Source: Willaertia magna (taxonomy: Eukaryota; Heterolobosea; Eutetramitea; Acrasida; Naegleriidae). From it: DNA of 16,248 nucleotides. Both the position numbers and the translations under genes were made by a program. The stretch is from assembly GCA_902984215.1 (NCBI GenBank), contig CADWAF010000233.1, positions 1 through 16,248 on the forward strand, read 5' to 3'. Positions 7,214 to 15,612 of the stretch are shown one piece after another. The notes below the pieces were generated by a model. That model searched no databases and was not told the DNA's origin. It saw nothing but the letters and a program-made list of their open reading frames with translations. Numbering within the stretch: position 1 is the first letter of the stretch; each line of letters starts with the position of its first letter.

Positions 7214-9600
7214 TTAATCATGAGCAAACCACTCCCAATAGTCATCTAATCCCCAAACAACAACAGTTTTGTCAAAAGAACCAGTTGTTAATACAGGCTT
7301 GGAATTACTCCACCTTAAACTTGTGACTGGAAGAACATGACCTCTCTTGTCTGGGGGTTGAAGAAATGAACACTTTTGCAAGTCAATTATTGAAGGGAAG
7401 CAATCTTCTCTGCTTTTTAGTAAAGCTAAATATCTGCTGTCTTTGTCAAAAGACAGTAGCTCTCCAGGCAATAGCTCAGCATTACTATATTGGAAAATGC
7501 ATTTTAATTCAGGGAAAGACCAAATCCTTATTGTGTCTTTACTACATGTTGCTAGATACTTTCCATTTGGTGACCATTCAGCGTTGATAATAGGTTTACT
7601 ATGAATAAATATTTTTATAGGTTTGTATGAGGATTTTATATCAGTGAAAATTAATCTTCTATCTAAAGACCAAGAACAAAATATATTATCATTCAATGGG
7701 TGCCAGTTTACCCCTAAAATAGCATCTTCATGATTACTGCATTTCTGTACAACCCTACAACTTTCACTATCATAAACCATTAATTTTGAGTCCCCACTTC
7801 CACTAATAAGTAAATTAGATTTTGGATGAAAATTCAAGGAGGAAATGCAAGCGCTATGTGCCTCAAATTGAGACCTTAACCTAGGTTTGGAGCCAGTTAA
7901 ACTCCATAAATATACACTGTTATCATTTCCTCCACCTGCAAGTAAGCCACTGGAGTTATGCCAAGATATAAGTGTAATAGGAAGTGGATGGCCAACCAAA
8001 TATTTCGGTTTCTTCTTTAAATCTTTAGTCAAATCTATTAATCCTATATGCCTTTGCATATCAAAGGCTAACATATTTCCATTCGGCGAAAATTGTAAAT
8101 AATTACAGCTTGATCCAGTTGAAATACTTTTCAAGCAGTCAAACACTACATTGGAATCAGAGTCTATTTTCATATCAAATAGTTTTAGTTGAAAGTTAGA
8201 TATTGTTGCCACTTTTTCTTCTCTTCCAAAATCCATAACTTGAACTGGTGATTTTAGGGTTGCCACTGCATTTATGGGTGACATCCTGAAATTTTCTGAA
8301 TTTTCTTCTAAAATTAAATCTCTTCTATTTTTCATAGTGTCATCCACCTCCTCTTCGTCTACTTTACCAAGTGGTTGAGGAACCAATAGTGACCTATCTA
8401 CAATTCGAGAGTTTATTGGCCTTGGTCTTTCTGGAAGCTTATTAAGTATGGGATATATTTTTCTTAATGTTTGACTTCGCTTTATAGCTTCAATAGCTGA
8501 GGTTTTTACTCTAACCTTAAATACATGAGAATGTGCCATTACATCCTCTTCTTTTTCATTTGAGGGGTCAAATACAGACATATTCAATCCAAATTGTTTG
8601 TCTTCATCATTCATTAACTCATCTGGAACTATTGGTGGTCTCTTTTTCCAAAGTGAATTCCAGTCAATTCCGTTAAAAAATTTATGGTTTCTAGCACTTT
8701 CTCCACATAACCTTTTGTCAGGATCTACGGTCAATAGTCCATTAATTAAATCTTTAGCATCAGATGGAAGAGTTTTTGGCCAATAAATATCTCTGTCAAC
8801 AATCTTTTGGCACGTCACAGCCATACTGTTACTATGAAACGGGCTTTTCCCAGTAAAAATCTCATAAATAATACAACCAAAAGCCCACCAGTCTACTTTA
8901 GTTCCATATTCATTGGTACACACAACTTCTGGCCTATTATGATTGTTAACAAACAAAATATTACAACTTACGCTAAATATTCAGCAGTTCCACTAAAATT
9001 TAATTAAGATGATTAATTTAATGTAATACTCACCAGAAAGTATTTATACTTGGTCTTTCTATTCGCTTAGATATTCCAAAATCTATTAACTTAACATGTC
9101 CCTCTCCATTCAACATTATATTTTCAGGTTTAATATCTCTATGACAAACATTCTTAGAATGAATATAAATTAAGGCATCCAGCAGTTCAGCCATATAAAA
9201 TTGAACTACTTTTTTCAGTTCTCCTGTATTATAGTTCATCTTAGCAATTTTCTCTAATAATTCACCACCTGTAATTAATTCTAAAATAAAAAACAATCGT
9301 TTCTCATCGGAAAAGGTATAATATAACTTTGAAACATTAGGATGATCTAATTCTAATAAAATCTCTTTTTCAGACTTGACGTATTTAGTTTTCTTCTCCT
9401 TAATTAATTGATCTTTCTTAAGTATCTTGGCAGCATATTGAATTTCAGTTTCCTTATGTACACACAACCTTACTTGTCCAAATGCTCCCTCACCTAACAC
9501 CTGACCATATTCAAAGTCATCTTTAAAAGCACGGGATCTGTTAGACAATTATATGATATTTCAACTTACCCTTTGAAACAGCTCCACTTTTTGAAGCCAT
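7214..9600 (-). CDS. AGC-family protein kinase fused to a C-terminal WD40 propeller (four exons)
   Basis: Exons are 9570-9600, 9034-9520, 8972-8992 and 7214-8933 (minus strand), giving 752 residues. Residues 13-267 form a complete Ser/Thr kinase: GEGAFG loop (20-25), catalytic K42, E61, HRDIKPEN (137-144), DFG (157-159) and TFCGTAEYLAPE (171-182). The CGTAEYLAPE loop and the HKFFNGIDWNSLWKKRPPIVP tail place it in the AGC group, and T171 matches the activation-loop site phosphorylated in that group. A linker with acidic patches (about 290-400) leads to seven or eight WD40-like repeats (about 407-740), with NSVYLWSL, KLMVYD, IRIWSF and KTVVVWGL as blade ends. WD40 domains bind partners, so the fusion may dock the kinase on a complex. 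The start lies in GCCATGG without the usual A-run. It is divergent from the RasGEF_N gene, 230 nt away. Confidence 0.9.
8934..8971 (-). other. Kinase-WD40 gene intron 3 (38 nt)
   Basis: The donor is GTAAGT and the acceptor CATAATAG. It splits the Ala180 codon (GC|G). It is the shortest intron in the window. A GTTAAC motif lies about 12 nt before the acceptor. Confidence 0.9.
8972..8992 (-). other. 21-nt microexon encoding the kinase P+1 loop
   Basis: It reads T-GGA-ACT-GCT-GAA-TAT-TTA-GC and encodes most of CGTAEYLA (173-180). It is flanked by introns of 41 nt (acceptor TTTTAG) and 38 nt (donor GTAAGT). Its inclusion is required for the invariant CGTxEYLAPE motif. Since 21 is divisible by three, skipping it keeps the frame and gives TFWPE. 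Confidence 0.9.
8993..9033 (-). other. Kinase-WD40 gene intron 2 (41 nt)
   Basis: The donor is GTGAGT and the acceptor AATTTTAG. It splits the Cys173 codon (TG|T). CTTAAT precedes the acceptor. Confidence 0.9.
9521..9569 (-). other. Kinase-WD40 gene intron 1 (49 nt)
   Basis: The donor is GTAAGT at 9569-9564 and the acceptor TTTTAAAG ends at 9521, phase 1 (G|AT gives Asp11). An alternative acceptor AACAG at 9540 would put the kinase out of frame with the only upstream ATG, so the later one is preferred. TCTAAC may be the branch site. Confidence 0.78.
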
Positions 9601-9830
9601 GGCGGGTTCGTGTATTTTTTATTAATATGAGCTGTAATATCCAACAGTTATAACTACCAATTAATTAAATTTGAAGTTTATAATGACTACATGCAACTTC
9701 AGTGTTTTTCACAAACAGAAACGGGAAGAAGGTGGCCCAAGCAGTAAGGAAGCTATTTTGATTTTTATTTTTTTAACAAAATCAAGTGTCAACTATCGCA
9801 TAATTTTTAATAAATTCAATAAAAAAAACA

Positions 9831-11574
9831 ATGGTTGTGGTGGATAATAAAGTGAAAGCCACTTTGTCACAAACTATACAAGACAGTTCAATTAAAACTG
9901 TCAAAGTACCAATAGAATTTTATAAACCTACCAATTCCAGTAGCAATGAAGAAAGACAAAGATCACTTTCTGAGAGAATTGTCGATCAATTAATGAGTAG
10001 CGGTGATGACTCATCAGTAAGAGGATATTGTTACGTAAATATACCTGTTCCACCAACAAGCGAATTATATAATGATAACTCTAAAGTTGAAAGATTTAAT
10101 CCTTCACAAGAAAAATTCCATCAATCTGAAATTAAAAGAGTAACAAAAGTTATTCAAAACCAAGTCGATAAAAATACTTCGAGTAACAATGATTCTAATA
10201 GACAACAATGGTTAGCTAGAGCATTGAAACGTAATCCTGAAATTTTATATTTATCTGAAAGGCTTCGTCCTTTAAGTAAACAGAATAGTCATAGTAAGTA
10301 TTTCAATAACAATACGGAACTAATAACGGATATTCTTAGGTTCATATCTTTATCAAAAGTATAGTGTATTTTCCAGTTCTAAAGGAGTAGATGCTTCAAT
10401 GAATGCCGGAAGTAATGTTGCTTCACCTACCATTGATTCTCCAACTCAATCAAGTCCTATCTCTAATCCTTCAAATTTAAAAGAATTATTAGAATTATCA
10501 ACTACTGATATATTTCCTTCCGAAGAAACGTCTAGTGAAGATAAAACTAAACATTCCATATTAGATCATACTCAATCTATAAGTACAACTGAAAATAGAG
10601 ATGTATTATCAAGAGAAACATTATTACAATTGGTTTATCAACATTTAGCTCAACGTGGATTATATAGAAGTATTAAAACAATGGAACAAGAAACTGGAGT
10701 AAAATATAATGGATTTAGAAATGATCAAACTGTTAGTAAAGATTCATTAATTGTTACATTATTGTCATTGGGTATTAAAGACATTGAAAATCCATATTCC
10801 TTACCAATATGGGATGCAGCTAACCTAGACGATGATGTTGAAGTACAAACAGCAAGTATTTATACTCACTTTGAAGATGAATATATTGAAGATTTAAGAG
10901 TACCATTCTGGAAAGAAGTATTAAATCCTAATGAAGATAATTTAGAATTCTCTGAAACTGGAGAACTTAAAGGTGCAACTTTAAATAAGTTAGTTGAGAA
11001 ATTAACTGAACCGTATACAGCGGATGGTAAATTTACAACTAATTTCTTAATTACTTATCGTTCTTTTACAGTTCCAGAGATTTTACTTAAAAAATTATTG
11101 GAACGTTATCAAGTGCCAAAGAGACCACCAAGTAATTCAACAATTTCAGAAGAAGATTGGAATAAGAATAATATTCAAATTCAAATAAGAACAGGTGCAT
11201 TATTGAGTAAATGGATTGATGAATATTTTGCATTAGATTGGAATGATAATATGATTAGAGAGTTGACTATATTTATTGAAGATGTTTTATTAAAGAATCC
11301 ACAATCAGCTGGTTTAGGTAAAAAGATTAGAAGTAGATTAGATGGTAAGATTCAAGGTAGATATAAAGATGCAGCACAAACAATCTTCTCTGATCCACCT
11401 CCACCACCAGTTGTTCCTGCAAATGTTTTTATGCAATATAAGAACCCTCCTTATAATATTCAACCTGTTCACCAAATTCAAGAATTGTTGAAGAATACTT
11501 TAGACAATCATGTCATTATGGATGAAACAGAAATGTTTAATTTATCTCTTAAGATAGAACCAAAGAAGAATTAA
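9831..11574 (+). CDS. LisH and RasGEF N-terminal-domain protein without a CDC25 catalytic domain (two exons)
   Basis: Exons are 9831-10293 and 10340-11574, giving 565 residues after removal of a 46-nt intron. Residues 1-240 are mostly polar, with helical patches (SLSERIVDQLM, QQWLARALKRNPEILYLSERLRPL). Residues about 245-279 are a LisH dimerisation motif (LLQLVYQHLAQRGLYRSIK, then METEETG-like MEQETG). Residues about 364-474 are a RasGEF_N (REM) domain, with KGATLNKLVEKLTEP, FLITYRSFTVPEILLKKL and the helical ALLSKWIDEYFALDW. In Ras exchange factors this module stabilises a CDC25 domain that follows. Here the chain ends about 90 residues later, after a PPPPP tract and an acidic region, so there is no catalytic part. 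Dictyostelid genomes also pair LisH with RasGEF modules. It could be a regulator or scaffold in Ras signalling (inference). Confidence 0.85.
10294..10339 (+). other. Intron of the LisH/RasGEF_N gene (46 nt)
   Basis: The donor is GTAAGT at 10294 and the acceptor ATTCTTAG ends at 10339. It is phase 1 (A|GT gives Ser155). ACTAATAAC lies about 20 nt before the acceptor and resembles a branch site. Both flanking frames are open across the join. Confidence 0.87.
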
Positions 11575-11709
11575 AACAATAATTACTGTACTTATAAATA
11601 ATAATTGTATTTTTATTGTAGATGTTATTTCACATTCCCATATTAGGTTCATTTGCAGAAAATATTATAATTTTACTGAAAAGTGTCATAACACAATAAT
11701 TGTGACTGA

Positions 11710-11731
11710 GTGTGTATTTTATTATACACAC
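11710..11731. repeat. Inverted repeat between convergent genes
   Basis: GTGTGTAT (11710-11717) and ATACACAC (11724-11731) are perfect reverse complements around a 6-nt loop, followed by a T-run. It lies in the 192-nt 3' region between the RasGEF_N gene and the convergent SDR gene. It may shape the 3' ends of either transcript; that is inference. Confidence 0.6.
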
Positions 11732-11766
11732 AGATTTTTTCTTTTAAAAGCTCAACAAAAAAAACT

Positions 11767-12828
11767 TTACAAATAATCTTCACATAATTTCATACAAATA
11801 TTCCATAAATTATCTTGAACTTCCTTCTCCTTAACTAAAGGATTAACTTTATCATCAGCATCTCTACATTCTGAATAATAATGACCTCCCTTAAGTGATG
11901 TTACTAAGGCACAGTAAATTGATGTTTGAGATCCATAATAAGGTACTTTACAAAATAAACGAATAGGTGATAAAAGAATTAAATATAATACATTCATATC
12001 TCTATGAATATTTGTGGTAACCATTCCAGGGCATAGAAAGACACATTTTGGTCTATTTTCTTGAGAAGTTGCTGAATCCAACTTTTCTTCTTGTAATAAT
12101 CTGTCAAATCTTTTTGATAAGGCAGCAATTGCAAATTTGGATCTTAAATATAAATTAAATTTAGAAACATCTGAACACTTTCCTGTCACACTTTCTTTTG
12201 TAATATTCAAATCGTTTTTAGAAATGTTATTAATTGTAAAAGAACTAAGATTTAATATTCTAGAATCGGAATGCTCTTTTAACTTTGGTAATAATAACAT
12301 TGTCAATAGGAAATGACCTAAACAGTTAACACCGAAATGTTTTTCAATTCCTTGCTCTGTAGTGGAATGTGGAGCACAACAAACCCCAGCGTTGTTAATT
12401 AAGATGTGACATGTTGAAAATGTTTCTATAAATTTTGAAACAAACTCCTTAACAACCTTTAAATCATTAAGATCTAAATACATCACTTCTATTTTTCCAT
12501 TTGTTTTTATTTTTGTGTCCTTTTCTATCAATTTCTTTGTGTCTTCACCACTTTTCGTATTTCTTACAGCTAACACCACTGTACCATTCAGTTCATATAA
12601 TTTTCTTGCTGTTTCATAACCGATACCATTTGGAGCTACACCTGTAACGATAATGATCTTACCACTAAGATCAGATTGATTAATTAAATCCTTGGAAACA
12701 ACACTACCTTGTGCATATCTTCTTAACCAATAGTAACCAAAAGAAAGACATGAAAGAGTGGCAAGAAATGGAACTGACGTTATCTTTTCAGTGATGGAAT
12801 GGCTGGTGAGATTTTGAATGAAATTCAT
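11767..12828 (-). CDS. Membrane-anchored short-chain dehydrogenase/reductase, retinol-dehydrogenase-like
   Basis: This is one exon of 353 residues. The first ATG is at 12826-12828; the frame is open 17 codons further up but has no ATG there. Residues about 19-37 (VPFLATLSCLSFGYYWLRR) are a hydrophobic anchor followed by basic residues. A Rossmann SDR domain follows. The cofactor loop is TGVAPNGIG (62-70), with NNAG at 145-148, N168 in GVNCLGHF, S195/S196 in NLSSFT, and the catalytic pair Y227/K231 in YLRSK. CLGHFLLTMLLLPKL is typical of the RDH11-14 type group. An Arg in AVRNTKSG (about 88) after the second strand suggests a preference for NADP(H). The glycine loop has one residue more than the usual TGxxxGxG. 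The substrate (retinoid, steroid, lipid aldehyde) cannot be told. Confidence 0.88.
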   Translation of the reverse strand: MNFIQNLTSHSITEKITSVPFLATLSCLSFGYYWLRRYAQGSVVSKDLINQSDLSGKIIIVTGVAPNGIGYETARKLYELNGTVVLAVRNTKSGEDTKKLIEKDTKIKTNGKIEVMYLDLNDLKVVKEFVSKFIETFSTCHILINNAGVCCAPHSTTEQGIEKHFGVNCLGHFLLTMLLLPKLKEHSDSRILNLSSFTINNISKNDLNITKESVTGKCSDVSKFNLYLRSKFAIAALSKRFDRLLQEEKLDSATSQENRPKCVFLCPGMVTTNIHRDMNVLYLILLSPIRLFCKVPYYGSQTSIYCALVTSLKGGHYYSECRDADDKVNPLVKEKEVQDNLWNICMKLCEDYL

Positions 12829-13024
12829 TCTATTTTTTTTGAATTTTATTTTGATTTGAAGAGTGATTTGAATGTCCAATTTTGGAATTACCTCAAAATG
12901 GTTTGCCTCATTAAGGCTGGTAGACTTGGGTTGACAAAATTTTTTTGGGTTTGGTTTAAAATACGTGTGAAGTGAAAAAAACGAATTAAAAACAAATTAA
13001 AAAATTATTAAATTGAGCTACAAT

Positions 13025-14116
13025 TTATCTTCTCTTTTTACAATTACAATAAAGATGTTTTCTCTTTAAATTATATTGTAATTCTGTCTTAATACCAATA
13101 TGATCACTGACAGTTGGTGCTCTATTACCAAATACTTCAATTGCATATCTAGTTTTTTGTTTCCAAAGAAGTACATTCTCATGAATTTCAGTATCAAACA
13201 TTATGTGATCAATCTTTTGTGCTAGTTCTGCTTCAGTACTACATGATCCTGCAACACTTGAATTTGTTGGACAATAAGTTGCAATATTTGGGTTAACAGA
13301 TCTATAACCATATTCTTTTAATAATTCATAACCTTCTGGTTGATAATTTAAACCAGTATTTAAATCACCTAAAATAATATTTGGTCTCTTTTGAATAATA
13401 TCTTCAATAAAATCAGTTTGTAAATCTTGTTGTAATGGAATTGTATAATTAAATGGGAAATGTGAACCAATAATATATAAATCATCAATACACATTTCTA
13501 ATAAACCTCTTCTTAATAAGAAAGAAGGTAAATGACTAAACTTAGGTCTTTCAATTGATTTCTTACTTAAAACTAATAATCCAGCACTTCCATCATAAGA
13601 ATATAAAGAACCTGAAGAAAAACATTTTGTACTTGTTTCTGTAACGTTCTTTCCATCTGTAAGAGAAGCTAAGAAACAAACAGCACAATTATAATCTTTT
13701 TCCATCCAAACTGATAAGGCACCTAAACATGGTTTAATTGTGTCCCATCCCATACTTGCAATTTGATTCATAACTAAACATGTAAAAAAGTTATTTGATA
13801 GAGATACACTAACAGCTTGACATTTGACTGATGGTCCTTTATCTAATGGTGTATAATAATTAAATGGATAGTTTCTTCTTAATTTTGAGATTAATAAATT
13901 AGCATCTGATTGTAACCAAACTTCTTGAAATAATATAACATCTAGATCTGTTGGAACAACTCTAACTAAAGCATCTAAATGTGAATTATCTCCTGGAACT
14001 AATCCTGCATTATAACTTGCAATTTTAATGTTATCTTCTTTTTGTGAAGATCCACAAATAAATAGTGTCAATACTAGCAATGATACACAAAGAATGAAAT
14101 TCAATGAGCGTGACAT
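13025..14116 (-). CDS. Secreted endonuclease/exonuclease/phosphatase (EEP) family phosphodiesterase
   Basis: This is one exon of 363 residues; the ATG at 14114-14116 follows AAAAAATG. Residues 1-24 are a clear signal peptide (FILCVSLLVLTLFICGSS), so the product is secreted or enters endolysosomes. The EEP catalytic landmarks occur in order: SYNAG (first metal-site Asn), LFQEVW (catalytic Glu), GSHFPFN (His), GDLNTG (Asp and Asn) and SDHIGI near the C-terminus (Asp-His pair). The family includes DNase I, neutral sphingomyelinases and inositol phosphatases, all Mg-dependent phosphodiester or phosphomonoester hydrolases. Cysteines in the middle and a sequon (NVTETS) fit a disulfide-bonded secreted protein. 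The C-terminus is basic and Cys-bearing (LKRKHLYCNCKKRR), which is unusual and could bind polyanions. Substrate is unresolved between nucleic acid and phospholipid. Confidence 0.87.
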   Translation of the reverse strand: MSRSLNFILCVSLLVLTLFICGSSQKEDNIKIASYNAGLVPGDNSHLDALVRVVPTDLDVILFQEVWLQSDANLLISKLRRNYPFNYYTPLDKGPSVKCQAVSVSLSNNFFTCLVMNQIASMGWDTIKPCLGALSVWMEKDYNCAVCFLASLTDGKNVTETSTKCFSSGSLYSYDGSAGLLVLSKKSIERPKFSHLPSFLLRRGLLEMCIDDLYIIGSHFPFNYTIPLQQDLQTDFIEDIIQKRPNIILGDLNTGLNYQPEGYELLKEYGYRSVNPNIATYCPTNSSVAGSCSTEAELAQKIDHIMFDTEIHENVLLWKQKTRYAIEVFGNRAPTVSDHIGIKTELQYNLKRKHLYCNCKKRR

Positions 14117-14571
14117 TTTTTCAGTTGATGTTTTTGTTTTCGAATGGACATGATGATATGATTTCTGATTTTAAGAGAGGACAAAAAGGCTTTTGGCGAT
14201 GACATTAAAAATTTGCGAAAACAAGTAAAGGTTTGAATCGCTCGTTAAATTTTTTAATGTTTTTAAATTAATTCATTTGGATTTTTTTAAATTAATTCAT
14301 TTGGATTTTTAAATCGTTGCTGTTTGAATTTATTTATTTTCTTCTTGTTTATGGCAATCGCTTTTTTATTTTGTTTATTTTACAAAGGTTGTATATTTTT
14401 TACTTTTTGTGAAAGAACCATTTGCCTTTTGATTCGCTGGCACATTATTACAAAATAAGAAAACAATGTCACCTTTTTGAAATTAAATGGACCAAATTAT
14501 AAACAACAAACGAAATTATATGAACAACGATTTTTTTAAACAATTATTAATTTAATATTATTACAATAATG
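14117..14571. other. 455-nt intergenic stretch, AT-rich
   Basis: This lies upstream of the EEP gene and downstream of the 206-residue gene, both on the minus strand. It contains the 24-bp tandem repeat at 14261-14308 and many T-runs. I see no coding frame worth calling and no RNA gene. Confidence 0.6.
14261..14308. repeat. Two-copy tandem repeat, period 24 bp
   Basis: TTTTAAATTAATTCATTTGG plus ATTT/ATTTT follows itself with a period of 24 bp (copies from 14261 and 14285), with a decayed third start at 14309. The copies are almost identical, which suggests a recent slippage duplication. It lies in the EEP upstream region. Confidence 0.8.
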
Positions 14572-15192
14572 TTACAGATCTGTCAATAAATTTTTAATAT
14601 TTGACAGCTTGTCAGTTTTTTCTGACAATGAAACAACAGCACAATCTAATAATTTACAAATATAATCACTAGAACAAACAGTATTTAAATGCTTTTCATT
14701 ATTCTTTTTACCATCATTAAACATTAAATAAGGTTCATCTATTTCTTTTTTTTCTTCATTACTATGCTCTATATCCATCCACTTGACGTGTCGTATATCC
14801 TCTATTGAATCTTGATTTAATTTACTATATCTATCATTTCCAGAAGAATGTGAAGTGTGTTTAATTTCTTCTGGAGAAAGTAATTGAAGAGTATTTTCTT
14901 TTTTAAATTGTGGTAAACTCTTTTCTTTTTTAATTAAAAATTTATTCTTATTAATGTTGTTACTATTATTATTGTTGTTGTTGTTGTTTTCTCGTTTATT
15001 ACCTCTAACGATATTTAATATTGTTTGTCTTTGTAATTCATTTCTAGAACAATTCCTTATTAACTTTAATTCACTTTTATTCTTTTCAAGTTTTGAATTA
15101 CTATTGTGAGGCGTTGCGCTTAATACTGTTAATGAAGTTTGAGGAGAAGATGATCTTCCCTTAGTGGGAGAAGATGTTATAGTTCTTTTCAT
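14572..15192 (-). CDS. Unrecognised low-complexity protein, 206 residues
   Basis: This is one exon from an ATG at 15190-15192. Residues 1-30 are Ser/Thr-rich with several S/T-P sites (SSPTK, SSSPQT, SATPH). Residues 36-66 are basic and likely helical. An eight-Asn run follows at about 69-76, then a Lys-rich segment, then an acidic region (DSIEDIRHVKWMDIEHSNEE). The C-terminus (about 168-206) is the least biased part, with VCSSDYICKLLDCAVVSL and a Leu/Lys ending, and may be a small folded helix pair. There is no signal peptide or named domain. S/T-P sites suggest phosphorylation by a proline-directed kinase, which is inference. It shares a 420-nt divergent upstream region with the gene at the right edge. 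Confidence 0.72.
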   Translation of the reverse strand: MKRTITSSPTKGRSSSPQTSLTVLSATPHNSNSKLEKNKSELKLIRNCSRNELQRQTILNIVRGNKRENNNNNNNNSNNINKNKFLIKKEKSLPQFKKENTLQLLSPEEIKHTSHSSGNDRYSKLNQDSIEDIRHVKWMDIEHSNEEKKEIDEPYLMFNDGKKNNEKHLNTVCSSDYICKLLDCAVVSLSEKTDKLSNIKNLLTDL

Positions 15193-15612
15193 AAAAGATT
15201 ATTGGTTTTTCTTTCAATTATTTGGGAAAATTCTTGTTTTTATCCACAACACAGCAACAAGGAAGCGAAGCGGTGTATTTAATTTTTTTTAACGAAGCGT
15301 AACAATTTTTACTGTTATTATTTAAAAATATAATGACCGTAAAGTTTGGTTGTTCGTTCACGTTTTAATTATAACTTCTGTTGTTAACTAAAATAGACAT
15401 CAAAGTGTCGTTTAAGGTCAGTACAACTTTAAGCTTTATTTTAGATAATAATACATGTAAACAGCACAAAACACATTAAAGTGTAGTACTTGTTTTTAAT
15501 AATCTTAATCTTTTGTAAAATCTTCATAAATCCAATCAAAATAAACAAAAAAAGAACTTTTTCAAAAATGTGAAAAATGTGAAAAACTAAAAAAAAAATT
15601 GTTAAAAAAAAA
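15193..15612. promoter_or_regulatory. Divergent intergenic region with repeated GAAGCG motif
   Basis: This separates two divergently transcribed genes and should hold both promoters. GAAGCG occurs at 15262-15267, 15267-15272 and 15294-15299, on the same strand within 40 nt. These G/C-containing hexamers stand out against the AT-rich background and may be factor sites. No coding frame or RNA gene is evident. Confidence 0.4.

Noticed and set aside
7366..9007. Four plus-strand open frames (7366-7587, 7887-8102, 8598-8786, 8807-9007)
   Set aside because: All are antisense to the kinase-WD40 coding sequence, which has clear domain identity, and they show no recognisable protein features.
9530..9548. 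Extra residues (SNRSRAFK) upstream of the kinase domain as coding
   Set aside because: They are the translation of intron 1. Only the acceptor ending at 9521 is in phase with the sole upstream ATG at 9600.
10399..11574. The RasGEF_N part as a separate gene starting at the ATG at 10399
   Set aside because: The frame is open upstream of this ATG to an acceptor at 10339, in phase with a GTAAGT donor at 10294 of the upstream frame, so one spliced gene is simpler.
11710..11740. Hairpin plus T-run read as a bacterial-type terminator
   Set aside because: The genes are spliced eukaryotic genes, so a rho-independent terminator is not expected. It is kept only as an inverted repeat.
12829..12879. A 17-codon N-terminal extension of the SDR
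   Set aside because: It begins with TTG, has no ATG, and reads like AT-rich leader. The ATG at 12828 sits directly before the membrane anchor.
14231..14243. GTTTGAATCGC resembling a tRNA B-box
   Set aside because: No matching A-box, acceptor stem or anticodon arm can be folded around it.
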